Assembly: GCA_031291715.1 (NCBI GenBank)
Contig: JARLIN010000347.1
Span: 1 to 33,133, forward strand
Direction of reading: 5' to 3'
DNA from: Rhodopila sp.
GTDB taxonomy: Bacteria; Pseudomonadota; Alphaproteobacteria; Acetobacterales; Acetobacteraceae
Length of the DNA stretch: 33,133 nucleotides
Shown: piece by piece, positions 9,019-17,428 of the stretch
Numbering within the stretch: position 1 is the stretch's first letter
Layout of the letters: each line of letters starts with the position of its first letter
The notes under the pieces: model-generated
The model's database searches: none
What the model was told of the DNA's origin: nothing
What the model saw: only the letters and a program-made list of their open reading frames with translations
Made by a program: the position numbers and the translations under genes

Positions 9019-10218
9019 ATGAAAGACTATCACGCTCTTCTTCAGGCGCGAGGCTTCCGCGCCTTCTGGCTGGCCCTGCTGTGCAACAACCTGGGAAGCT
9101 GGTGCGTCATCGCCACCCTGCCGATCCTGGTGGCGGAGCGCTTCGGCGCCGGCATGGTGCTGGTGCTCAGCCTGGGCCTGCGGATCGTGCCCAAGCTGAT
9201 CCTCGCTCCCGTCGCCGGCGGTTTCCTGCGCCGGTTTGGGGCTGCCCGCACCGCCAGCACAGCCATGCTGGCGATGGCCACGCTGACCGCGCTGCTGCCC
9301 TGGTGCACCAATGTCATTCTGTTGCAGGCGTTGATTGGCACCATTGGCACGCTGGACCTCTTCGTCATGCCTGGCCTGCTGTCTCTCCGCGGCCCCGTCA
9401 CGCCGCCGGGCTTGGCGATGGCCGGCAACACGATGTGCTCGGTGGCGGACCGAGCCGCCAAGGTCGCCGGCCCGGCGCTCGGCGGCCTCGCGGTCACCGC
9501 CGGGTTCGATCTCGCCTTCGCCGGCTTCGCGCTGCTCATCGCACTGTCCGCCATCCCGGTCTCCCGCCTGTCAGCTCCGGCGGAACAGGCTTCCACCCGC
9601 AGCCAGACCGGCAGCCTGATTGGCTTCGTGCGCTTGATCCGCGCCGATAGGCAGGTCGCCGGCCTGCTGGTCGCCGCCGTCACCTACATGGTCATGCTGG
9701 GCGGCCTGAGGCCGTTCCTGTTCTGGGCCAACCGCGACTGGTTCGGCGCCTCCGACACCGCCTGGACCGGTCTTCTGGCGGCTCAGGGAGCCGGCGCGCT
9801 GATCGGTGCCCTGGTCTCCGCTCTGTTCGTTGGCCGCCTGCTGCGCGGCATGTCCGCCTACACGCTGTCCATGCTGACAGGCGTGATGGAGGGCGTGATC
9901 CACCTGCTGCTGCTGTTCGCTCAGACCAGCTCACAGGCGATTGTCATTCTGGCCCTGGCCGGAATCCCGGAGATCGTCTCGACCGCCGCCTGGTTCACCG
10001 CCATCCAGGCACGCCTTGCCCCCAGTCAGCAGGGCGTCTTTTTCACCTTCATCACGCCGCTCTGGGACCTGTTCTTCGCGCTGGGAATTGCCTCCGCGGC
10101 GCTGCACGCCGAGGGCATGCTGTCGCTGTCCGCCTACTGGGCCCTGGTTTCCCTGACCGCGACCCTGCCGCTGGTCCCGTTATTGGCGACGGCGGCCAAA
10201 CGTTCCCGTGCCGCTTGA
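9019..10218 (+). CDS. Major facilitator superfamily transporter
   Basis: A 399-residue polytopic inner-membrane protein with about twelve hydrophobic segments in two halves separated by a polar stretch near residues 190-215 (PAEQASTRSQTG). An MFS-like basic turn (RRFGAARTA) lies between spans 2 and 3. It has no recognisable substrate-specific motif; overall form resembles drug/metabolite exporters and sugar-acid carriers alike. It lies 31 bp downstream of the dehydratase on the same strand, so co-transcription and transport of the dehydratase substrate are likely inferences. The ATG at 9019 follows a G-rich stretch that serves as a ribosome site. Its last 85 bases overlap the 3' end of the convergent Hint-protein gene. 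Confidence 0.85.
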   Translation: MKDYHALLQARGFRAFWLALLCNNLGSWCVIATLPILVAERFGAGMVLVLSLGLRIVPKLILAPVAGGFLRRFGAARTASTAMLAMATLTALLPWCTNVILLQALIGTIGTLDLFVMPGLLSLRGPVTPPGLAMAGNTMCSVADRAAKVAGPALGGLAVTAGFDLAFAGFALLIALSAIPVSRLSAPAEQASTRSQTGSLIGFVRLIRADRQVAGLLVAAVTYMVMLGGLRPFLFWANRDWFGASDTAWTGLLAAQGAGALIGALVSALFVGRLLRGMSAYTLSMLTGVMEGVIHLLLLFAQTSSQAIVILALAGIPEIVSTAAWFTAIQARLAPSQQGVFFTFITPLWDLFFALGIASAALHAEGMLSLSAYWALVSLTATLPLVPLLATAAKRSRAA

Positions 10219-11913
10219 AGCGGCGCTCCGATCACCACCAGCGGCGCGCAAGCGGAGCCCTCCCAGACCAGTGGCGCGAAATCCGGGTGGATCCATGCGA
10301 CGTCGCCGCCATTTGCGAAGGCGGAACGGTTGCCGGTATCGAGGAAACTCTCGACCGGCAGACCCTCGGCCAGCAGCAGGGCGTGATGGTCGAGTTCGAT
10401 GTGGTAATAGGTGATCCGATCCACCTTTTCCTGCACCACGGTTGTGCCGTTCACCAGTAGGCGAACCGGGATCAGCACGTCCTCGCAGAACACTGCGTGG
10501 TCCGGAGACAGCAGCAGGTCGCGCGACGGAACGCCGGCGGCGAAGGCGCCCGCGCGGACGCGCACGGGCCATACCGTCTCGGGCTTCGGGTGCCGGCGGC
10601 AATCGACGTCGCGGTGACCGATCCAGACGATGGGTGCGGTTGTTCCGAGTGGCGCCGTGACCGCCTGCATCCCCACGCTCAGGTGCTCGACCGCGACCGG
10701 TCCGGACGCCGTGTCGATCCATGTGCCGGCGGCGAAGCAGGCGACGGCGGGGCTATAGATGTAGCTGATCTGCACGCTGGCGCCGGCGTTGAGGTGCAAC
10801 TCGGACACCAGGTTCGCGCCACCTTGCGCGAGCGACGTGCCGGTGGATGAAATCGGCACTGTGTAGATGCCGGTGCCGGTGAACGCCGCAAGAATGGACG
10901 GGTCGGTTTCGGTGCTGGTGAGTGAGGCGGTGCCACCGGGGGTAGAACCAGTCAGTCAGCCCGGTATCCGTATGCCCCGACGCGCCGGCGAAATCGGTCG
11001 TGCCGTCATAGGCGCCGAGATTCATCGAATCCTTGACGATCAAAGGCACCACGGCATCCAGTGTGCCGGCCAAACCGAGCGTGACCGCTGCTTCTTGGGT
11101 CGTGCTGAACACGATAGCGCTGTTGCCGGTGTTTTCCGCCGCGACCGATCCGACGATGTCGCCGTTCAGAACGACTTCGACCGCCTCCAAAGTGCCCAGG
11201 GCGGGATTGAACTGCGCAACACCGAGCGATTGGCTCCATCCGGCCGTGCTGTCCGCGACGGTGAATGTCTGGGCGATAGTGGTCGCGCTATTGGCGAAGG
11301 ATGATTGGAACGGGACGGTGATGCTAATACTTGTGAAGCCCGCGTCCCCGCTGCTGGATGAGCCACTGCCGGCCGTGCTGCCCGCGGCGACGTAATCATA
11401 CTGCACGCTGACCACGGCGCCCGCGTTGGTCTGCAGGGTCGTCAAAAGATTGGCGTCGCCGGTTTCGACCGAGTCGCTGAAGGTCTTCGCCGTTAGTGTA
11501 ACGTTTCCGGCGCCGATGAACTGGGCGAGGTTCGCGCCATCGACCACCACTGTATTGGCCGCGGCGATCCCGCTGACGACGGTGCCGGAATTGCCGGCAT
11601 AATCCGCCGTGCCGTCATAGGCACCCAGGTTGACTGTCGATACCGGGTCTACGAGCAGAGCGGACTGCCAAGCGCCGTCCGGCGTGTACACATCGACATA
11701 GACCGGGATGGAAACGGTCACCGATGAAGCGGCGGCGCCAAGGTTCTCGATCGAGGCCGTGCCGTTGACGTCGCCGACGACCCCGATCCGGACATCGACC
11801 AGCGTACCGAGCGACGGATCGAACTGGGTGAAGCTGAGGGCCTGGGTCCAATCGGCCGTCGTGTCCGCGACGGTCTGGGTCTGGAGGATCGTCGTGCCAG
11901 TTGTCATTGACAT
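10134..11913 (-). pseudogene. Surface protein with two choice-of-anchor E-like repeats and a C-terminal Hint domain, split by a frameshift
   Basis: The gene starts at ATG 11913 (GGGGA upstream) and reads two related segments. Both share QxxTVADxTAxWxQxLxxxQFxPxLGTL at the start and a later LGAYDGTxDxAG, as in choice-of-anchor E proteins. At about residue 318 the frame breaks: the first frame runs out of phase to a stop at 10753. The adjacent frame continues perfectly (GSTPGGTASLTSTETDPSIL, then the Hint start ACFAAGTWIDT and the motifs ELDHHALLLAEGLPVESFLDTGNR) to the stop at 10134. The break is at a CAGT tandem repeat, 10949-10959. Removing one 4-bp unit gives a single 591-aa protein whose second segment matches the first. 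Exported Hint-domain proteins of this kind are frequent in Acetobacteraceae; their function is not established. Without the missing frame the cell would make a 386-aa form lacking Hint. A sequencing error cannot be ruled out. Confidence 0.8.
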
Positions 11914-12005
11914 ATATCCCCAAAATCACCGCCAAACCGGCATCGATTCGAGGCATAATGGCTTGCCGTTACCCATGCAAGACAAGTCTGTTACAAATCA
12001 CAAAC

Positions 12006-12018
12006 AAAGCCCGGCTTT
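12006..12018 (-). terminator. Weak terminator-like hairpin after the hydrolase gene
   Basis: On the minus strand AAAGC-CGG-GCTTT forms a 5-bp stem overlapping the stop codon, followed by GTTTGTG. It is short and has only a broken T run, so it is a marginal terminator. It sits where the CoA-transferase/hydrolase operon would end. Confidence 0.3.
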
Positions 12019-13807
12019 ATGCCACATATCGTTCCGCGTCCTCCTGCAGCAACAACCGGTCCTGCAACAATGCCCGAGCCACCGCCCGCACGGCATCCTC
12101 ATACGCATGGCCGGGATAACGCGCCGCCAGCGAAGCCCGCGGATCGCCTGCCCGCTCGGACTCCGTCACCGCGAACGCCAGGAACGTCCCGTCACGATCG
12201 GCGAGTTCGCCGTCAGGGTAGGGGGCCTTATACAGGTTCCACCCCGTGAACGTGCCCTTCGGCACCGCGATATCCGGCAGGCGAATTCCCGCGATTTCGT
12301 TTCCGTCCGCATCCACCTGAGGCACCAGTGCGACATACGCCCGAGCCGCCGGCACCGGATCGGTCCAATCCGTCGGCGGCGCCACGTCGTTCGCCGCTCG
12401 CGGCCGGACCAGCGCCGGTATCGCCGGAAAAGCAACCTTTTCAGCCGCCACCAGCGTGCCGTCAGCGATCCGAGGCATCCGGCTATCGGGCGGAAGCCGT
12501 CCCGTCGCCACCCACTCGTCCAGTGCCACAAGCAACGCGCGCACGGCCGGCATCGGGTCATGCCAGTTGCGCGGGTTGATGCACGGCCCATTGTCCCGAG
12601 GCATCCCCGCCTTGCCGCCATGCTGCGTCCCAGGCAGCAAGTAAGTCCTCACATTCGCGGGCGGCGCGACATCCTTCGTCCCCAGCGGATCGGTGTGCAG
12701 CAGCGATGCGCCCTTCTGCCAATACTCCGTCGAGGTATTGGTTTCGATCAGCTTCGGATCGGTGCCATCGCCGCGCAGCAATGCGCCGCTGCGGCCCGTG
12801 ACCGGATCGTCCATCGAGGCGGATGAATGCGGAAACTCCACTTCAGGAAAATCGTGATCCTCGTGCCACGTGCGCGTCCTGAATGGCTGCCCGAACGGGG
12901 TATTGTGGAACACGCGCCCGATTCCGGCGACATGGGTGAACACGCCGTCGAACACGCGCCGCCCGTCCTCGTCACCGTTGAACCCCTGCGCGATATGGTC
13001 ACGCAAGTAACGACCTGCCTGCGAAATGCCAAAGGCCAGCGTGTGCTCGACGGGCCGCCCCAACAGGTCCGCGCCCTTATGCCGCAGATGACTGACAATA
13101 TCCCGCGTCGCGGCGAACCCGATGCCCAGCACGCGCGGCTTCGTCGCCTGGTATCGGACTTCGTAGATCGAACCGACCTCGATCGCCGCCAACGGCCGCA
13201 CCGTGCGGTTATCGGCCATCTGGGACGGCACGGCGGTACGGGGCGCGGTCTGCGTCCGCCGCACCGTCACCGACGCCGGACCGGTCGCTTCATAAGTCAG
13301 CTTAAACGCCTCATGCACGCCCAGGCGCGTGCCCGAAACGAATTCCTCCCGGATGTTCCTGGTCACGCCCTCGACCACCGGCACATCCAGCGACAGCCCG
13401 GTCGCCTTCGGCGCACCCGGGTCCCAGCCGGTCCACAGCAGCGAGAACCCCAGCCGCAGCGGCAGCGCGTTCCCCAGATCTTCGGCCGACGGCTGATTGC
13501 CGACGGCCCCGGCGCAGAGATTGGCGAACAGCATGATCCGGCCGCGGTTGTTCACCTCATACAGCAGCCGCCCATTGCCCTTCGCCGCGTCTATCGGCCG
13601 CAGCAGCACGAAATCCGAGCGGTATTCCACCAGCCCGGCACCGTTCCGCGGCTCCTGGTCCAGCAGTGCGATTCCCCGGTTCCGCGGATGCGCCGGGTCC
13701 AGCGCACCGGTTGCGACCCCGTCGATCCGCTCATAGGCGCCAACCGAGCCAAACGTCGCGCCGCCGGCGAAGGGGGAGCGGCTCTTGATCTCGATGCCGG
13801 TGATCAT
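12017..13807 (-). CDS. Alpha/beta hydrolase domain-containing protein (Abhydrolase_10 type)
   Basis: A 596-residue protein of the large alpha/beta hydrolase family often annotated simply as alpha/beta hydrolase domain-containing protein. The nucleophile elbow is visible as GISQAGR inside AFGISQAGRYLRDH. Other family stretches are YEVNNRGR near the start and LLPGTQHGG, where the histidine could be catalytic. I see no obvious signal peptide. ATG at 13807 overlaps the upstream stop codon as ATGA, so it is translationally coupled to the CoA-transferase B gene. The open frame back to 14515 is out-of-phase transferase sequence and is not part of the protein. Members hydrolyse unidentified esters or lactones. 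With a 3-oxoacid CoA-transferase as operon partner, release or further breakdown of a carboxylic acid is the natural inference. Confidence 0.8.
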   Translation of the reverse strand: MITGIEIKSRSPFAGGATFGSVGAYERIDGVATGALDPAHPRNRGIALLDQEPRNGAGLVEYRSDFVLLRPIDAAKGNGRLLYEVNNRGRIMLFANLCAGAVGNQPSAEDLGNALPLRLGFSLLWTGWDPGAPKATGLSLDVPVVEGVTRNIREEFVSGTRLGVHEAFKLTYEATGPASVTVRRTQTAPRTAVPSQMADNRTVRPLAAIEVGSIYEVRYQATKPRVLGIGFAATRDIVSHLRHKGADLLGRPVEHTLAFGISQAGRYLRDHIAQGFNGDEDGRRVFDGVFTHVAGIGRVFHNTPFGQPFRTRTWHEDHDFPEVEFPHSSASMDDPVTGRSGALLRGDGTDPKLIETNTSTEYWQKGASLLHTDPLGTKDVAPPANVRTYLLPGTQHGGKAGMPRDNGPCINPRNWHDPMPAVRALLVALDEWVATGRLPPDSRMPRIADGTLVAAEKVAFPAIPALVRPRAANDVAPPTDWTDPVPAARAYVALVPQVDADGNEIAGIRLPDIAVPKGTFTGWNLYKAPYPDGELADRDGTFLAFAVTESERAGDPRASLAARYPGHAYEDAVRAVARALLQDRLLLQEDAERYVA

Positions 13808-14451
13808 GTCCAGTGCAACTCCGCTTCGCTGCGATCCTGCAGGCCCTGTCGTGTCATACCCGGAACCATATCCAGAACGGTGAAGCCGCGCGGCGTGACC
13901 TCCAGGACCGCGAGGTCTGTATAGACACGCTGCACGACACCCTTCGCGGTCAGCGGGTAGGAACACGCCCGCCGGATGCGCGACCCGCCGTGGCCCTTGG
14001 TGATGTGCTCCATCGCCACCCACAGCCGCTTGGCGCCGATCGCCAGGTCCATCGCGCCGCCGACCTGTTTCACCGGTTCGTCGGGGGAGCGCGCCCAGTT
14101 GGCGATATCGCCGTTCTCCGCCACCTCGAACGCACCCAGCACGCACAGATCGAGATGCCCGCCGCGCGCGATGGCGAAACTGTCGGCGTGGTGCACGAAC
14201 GATCCGCCGGTGCGCAGCGTTATGTGCTGCGTGCCGGCGTTGACCAGGTACGGATTGATCTTGTCCGGGGCAGGGGCGGGGCCGGCGCCGATCACGCCAT
14301 TCTCGGAATGGAAGATGACTTCGCGATCCGGCGGCACGTGGTCCGAGACGCCGGTGGGGATGCCGATCCCCAGATTGACGAACCAGCCTTCGGGTATGTC
14401 CTGTGCGATGCGGGCGGCGATGCCGGCGCGGTCCAACGGACGGAATGTCAT
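13804..14451 (-). CDS. 3-oxoacid/3-oxoadipate CoA-transferase subunit B
   Basis: A 215-aa beta subunit of a family I CoA-transferase (PcaJ/ScoB/AtoA type). The active-site glutamate lies in SENGVIG (E50), where the family forms a glutamyl-CoA thioester. Other conserved stretches are VNLGIGIPTGVSDH, the GGHLDLCVLGAFEVAENGDIANW region, and GAMDLAIGAKRLWV followed by MEHITKGHG. ATG at 14451 has AAGGA upstream; the longer frame to 14652 is a shadow of subunit A. It follows subunit A by 11 bp and its stop overlaps the hydrolase start (ATGA). The pair would move CoA from succinyl-CoA or a similar donor to a keto acid; which acid is not visible. Confidence 0.92.
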   Translation of the reverse strand: MTFRPLDRAGIAARIAQDIPEGWFVNLGIGIPTGVSDHVPPDREVIFHSENGVIGAGPAPAPDKINPYLVNAGTQHITLRTGGSFVHHADSFAIARGGHLDLCVLGAFEVAENGDIANWARSPDEPVKQVGGAMDLAIGAKRLWVAMEHITKGHGGSRIRRACSYPLTAKGVVQRVYTDLAVLEVTPRGFTVLDMVPGMTRQGLQDRSEAELHWT

Positions 14452-14462
14452 TGTGGTTTCCT

Positions 14463-15119
14463 TCACGCTGGGACGTGGACGACGCGATGCACGAAGACGC
14501 CGGGTGTATGGACATGTTCCGGCGGGATAGCGCCCAGCGGCACGGCGTGGCGTGTCTGCGCGATGGTCAGTTTGGCCGCCATGGCCATCACCGGGTTGAA
14601 GTTCCGGGCGCTTTCCCGATGCGTCAGGTTGCCCCAGCGATCGGCCTCCCACGCATCGACCAGCGCGACGTCGCCGGCCAGCGGGTATTCAAGCAGGCAG
14701 TTGCGGCCGTTGATGATCCGGGTCTCCCGTCCTTCGGCCAGCAGAGTGTCGGCCCCGGTCGGGGTGTAGAACGCTTGCACGCCGGCGCCGGCGGCGCGCA
14801 ACCGCTCCGCCAGCGTACCTTGCGGCACGATCTCCAGCTCCAGCTTGCCAGCGGCGAACAACCGGCCGGCGGTGCTGTCAGCCCGAACGAAACTGCAGAT
14901 CAGTTTGCGGACGTGGCCGGAGGCCAGAAGATCGGCCGTAGGGCCGGTGTCCCGTCCGCCTGAGTTGACCACCAGGGTAAGGTCCCGCGCGCCTTGCGCG
15001 ATCAGGCCCTCTACAAGGGTTTCCGGCATGCCATTGCCGAAACCGGGCAACAGGATGACGGCACCGTCCTCGATGCCGGCCAGCGCGGCCGTCACATCGG
15101 GCACGAATTTATCGATCAT
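14463..15119 (-). CDS. 3-oxoacid/3-oxoadipate CoA-transferase subunit A
   Basis: A 218-aa alpha subunit of a family I CoA-transferase (PcaI/ScoA/AtoD type). The family signature is GFGNGMPETLVEGL at residues 26-39. Further family features are LTLVVNSGG, the PQGTLAERLRAAGAGVQAFYTPTG-type segment and YPLAGDVALVDAWEADRWGNL. It normally works as an A2B2 complex with subunit B, which starts 11 bp downstream. ATG at 15119 has only a weak ribosome site. It heads a three-gene operon; the 105 bp upstream, between it and the TPR gene, must contain its promoter if it is not read through. PcaI versus ScoA/AtoD identity cannot be settled by eye. Confidence 0.92.
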   Translation of the reverse strand: MIDKFVPDVTAALAGIEDGAVILLPGFGNGMPETLVEGLIAQGARDLTLVVNSGGRDTGPTADLLASGHVRKLICSFVRADSTAGRLFAAGKLELEIVPQGTLAERLRAAGAGVQAFYTPTGADTLLAEGRETRIINGRNCLLEYPLAGDVALVDAWEADRWGNLTHRESARNFNPVMAMAAKLTIAQTRHAVPLGAIPPEHVHTPGVFVHRVVHVPA

Positions 15120-15224
15120 GCGGAGATACTTTCTTGGACTCTGGACGCTGTAACCCTGGCATCTGAGCGCGGAAACGGGCCGATGGCAACGGAAGGCAGA
15201 GGGAACGCAAACGACCGCCCCCAG

Positions 15225-16049
15225 CTATCGCCGCGGCCCGGCCTCCAACAGCGACAGGTTCTGCGCCGCCAGATCGGCGGTCGTGCTGTTCGGGTCCACG
15301 CCGCGCGCATGTTCCCAATCCGTCCGTGCCCCGTCCCAGTCGCCCATGCGCTGACGCAGGATACCGCGTTCCAGCAGCGCGTCCGGATCGTCCGGGTCCA
15401 GTGCGAGAGCCTGCGTGACATCTGCCTGCGCCAGATCCAGTTGGTTCAGCTTCCGATGCATCACCGCGCGCAAGACCAGCGCGTCTGGCCGGGCGCCCTC
15501 CAACCGCAGCGCCTGGCTCAGGTCCTCGACCGCATCCCCGAACCGGCTCTGCATGCCCTCGGCTGACGCGCGCATGATGAACAATTCGGTATCCGCGGGT
15601 GACAATCGAAGTGCCGCCGATGCATCGTCCGCCGCCTTGTCCGCTTGTGCCACCATCAGCCGCGCCTGCACCGCCTGGCCCAGCACCGAGGCGCGCGCCA
15701 TGGCCGGCGCGCTGCTCCGCTGGGCGAGTTGCTCCAGCAGTTCGGCACCATCCGCCGGCTTGCCCACCGCGATCAGCGCCAGCCCGCGGCAATGCACCGC
15801 CCCGTCGCCGCCCCCCTTGCCCTCCCATGCCTCGGCCATCGAGGCCGCGCTCGTGGGGTCGCCGGCCAATGTGGCCAGGCAGGACTCATAGGCGCTGCCT
15901 TCTGTGATGCGCGGCGGGAACGGCGGTACGGGTAGTTCCGTCAGCGTCTCCGTTTGGGGGGCGGAAGGAACGGACAGCCACCAGACAGCGGCGGCAACGC
16001 CTCCAACCAGAACAAGGGACGCACAGAATACTGGCAGGCGCCGGGACAT
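15225..16049 (-). CDS. Membrane-anchored tetratricopeptide repeat protein
   Basis: A 274-aa protein. A single N-terminal hydrophobic segment (LPVFCASLVLVGGVAAAVWWLSV) is followed by a proline-rich linker and then helical repeats. The clearest TPR units lie between about residues 140 and 250: DDASAALRLSPADTELFIMRA, LSQALRLEGARPDALVLRA, VTQALALDPDDPDALLERG and WEHARGVDPNSTT. It is likely a periplasmic or inner-membrane-anchored scaffold. ATG at 16049 places it 10 bp after the stop of the TPR/glycosyltransferase gene, so the two are probably co-transcribed and may act together. No partner or precise role is recognised. Confidence 0.8.
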   Translation of the reverse strand: MSRRLPVFCASLVLVGGVAAAVWWLSVPSAPQTETLTELPVPPFPPRITEGSAYESCLATLAGDPTSAASMAEAWEGKGGGDGAVHCRGLALIAVGKPADGAELLEQLAQRSSAPAMARASVLGQAVQARLMVAQADKAADDASAALRLSPADTELFIMRASAEGMQSRFGDAVEDLSQALRLEGARPDALVLRAVMHRKLNQLDLAQADVTQALALDPDDPDALLERGILRQRMGDWDGARTDWEHARGVDPNSTTADLAAQNLSLLEAGPRR

Positions 16050-16059
16050 GGACGCCAGT

Positions 16060-17307
16060 TTAGCCCGACTTGCTGAATAGAGGGAATGCATTCTCTCCGA
16101 TATGGCGTCCGGGCGGCAGAGCGCCGAACGGGGGGAATGGCACACTGCCCAGGCAGGGGACAAAAATACTGTCGTGGATCAGAACGTTGCCGCGGATCGT
16201 CGGCCAGACCGTTTCGCTCAGCACATCCTGGTCGATATGATCGGTTTCCATCCGCCAGAAGGTGTAGGCGCGCAACAATGCGGCGGGGGTGGGCAGGATG
16301 CCGCCGACCCCGCCCCACATGCCGGCCAGAAGCAGGTCAGTATGCGTGTACCAATCGCGCATGGCGTGGAAATGAAAATCCGACTGAAGCCACGCATCGA
16401 CCGCGACCCGTTCCTTCACCGTCAGCAGTGAGTCCGCATCCCGGATCAGGAAGCGCCGAACGGTCGGGTCGGCGATCGCCTCGAACCGCCACAGAAGCCC
16501 GCGATGAGCCGGAACGCCCTCCGGCAAACCCATCGGGCGAAGCTCAACGCCGTGATTGGTCAAGGCGGCAAGATAGGCAGGATCGACCGTGTGGTCGTGG
16601 TAGACCCGGATCGTCCATTCGGGAAACAGATGCGGGCGGATCCGCGCATTCTCCAGGAGCGGCACGTGGTAGCGCGGCAGATTCCCCCATAACGCGTAGG
16701 AGATGACGCTCCCCTCCGGCCGGCCAGGGTTGAATGTGGGCGGCGATCCCGCCGGTATCACGGCCAGGGGCGCCGCTCCACCGAAGCGGCGGTCCTTCGC
16801 TTCCAGCGCGGACCGCCCCGCCGCCACCGCCAAGTCAGTCCGCCCGGTCCGCTGATATGCTTCGCACAGGCAGTCATGGACAGTGGGGCTGACAGAACCA
16901 AACGACAGGGCGGCCTGGCAGGACGCGATAGACCCGGCCATGTCATTGGCCGCCAGCAACAGGACCGCGAGATTCTCGTGCAGCGAGGCACTGCCCGGAG
17001 ACAGGCCGAGACCTTCCCGCAGGATGCCGATGCCGTCCGCGAAGCGGCGAGCGGCGTAGTGGACCAGGCCCGCGAACAGGAAATCGTCCGCCTGTTGGAC
17101 GCCGGCCGCCTTGGCCATAGCCAGCACGGCGGATTGCGCCTCGGTCGCATCGGCCAGCCGTCCCTTTGCATAGGCGTCGCGGGCGGCAAGGCGGAGCGTT
17201 TCAAGCCCGCCCGGCGCCTGCCGCTGACCGGACGCAATGGACGATGCCACGCCGGTCGGCACGTTGGCCGAGGGGCCGAAAAACCCGCCGCTGCCACCCG
17301 AGGACAT
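16060..17307 (-). CDS. TPR protein with C-terminal glycosyltransferase-like domain
   Basis: A 415-aa protein. Roughly residues 25-150 are TPR-like helices (LRLAARDAYAKGRLADATEAQ, ASLHENLAVLLLAANDMAGSI). From about 175 onward the sequence has the look of a nucleotide-sugar glycosyltransferase: VISYALWGNLPRY, then FPEWTIRVYHDHTV, GLLWRFEAIAD and a DxD-type motif FLIRDADSLL (D290, D292) that would hold the metal and sugar nucleotide. The glycine-rich AGMWGGVGG segment follows. Acceptor and sugar are unknown; a role in cell-surface or protein glycosylation is an inference from the fold. No signal peptide is seen, so it is likely cytoplasmic. The start at 17307 has only a weak ribosome site. Confidence 0.72.
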   Translation of the reverse strand: MSSGGSGGFFGPSANVPTGVASSIASGQRQAPGGLETLRLAARDAYAKGRLADATEAQSAVLAMAKAAGVQQADDFLFAGLVHYAARRFADGIGILREGLGLSPGSASLHENLAVLLLAANDMAGSIASCQAALSFGSVSPTVHDCLCEAYQRTGRTDLAVAAGRSALEAKDRRFGGAAPLAVIPAGSPPTFNPGRPEGSVISYALWGNLPRYHVPLLENARIRPHLFPEWTIRVYHDHTVDPAYLAALTNHGVELRPMGLPEGVPAHRGLLWRFEAIADPTVRRFLIRDADSLLTVKERVAVDAWLQSDFHFHAMRDWYTHTDLLLAGMWGGVGGILPTPAALLRAYTFWRMETDHIDQDVLSETVWPTIRGNVLIHDSIFVPCLGSVPFPPFGALPPGRHIGENAFPLFSKSG

Positions 17308-17428
17308 GCCCTATCGCGCTCCGTCCGCGATCGAAAGCATCAGTCCAGACATCGCGGCGCGGACATGGCGCTCTTTTTCACGGCCATGACGGTAAGATAA
17401 CCATTTTGTCGTGGGCCGCCGGCGGTCC

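Noticed and set aside
10940-10960. Programmed ribosomal frameshift as explanation for the split Hint protein
   Set aside because: No slippery heptamer is present and a simple 4-bp tandem duplication explains the break fully.
11708-12826. 372-aa plus-strand open frame across the Hint gene start and the hydrolase
   Set aside because: It crosses two convincing minus-strand genes and the gap between them and is extremely Arg/Pro/His-rich.
13813-14769. 318-aa plus-strand open frame opposite the CoA-transferase genes
   Set aside because: It is antisense to two strongly supported genes and shows no protein family feature.
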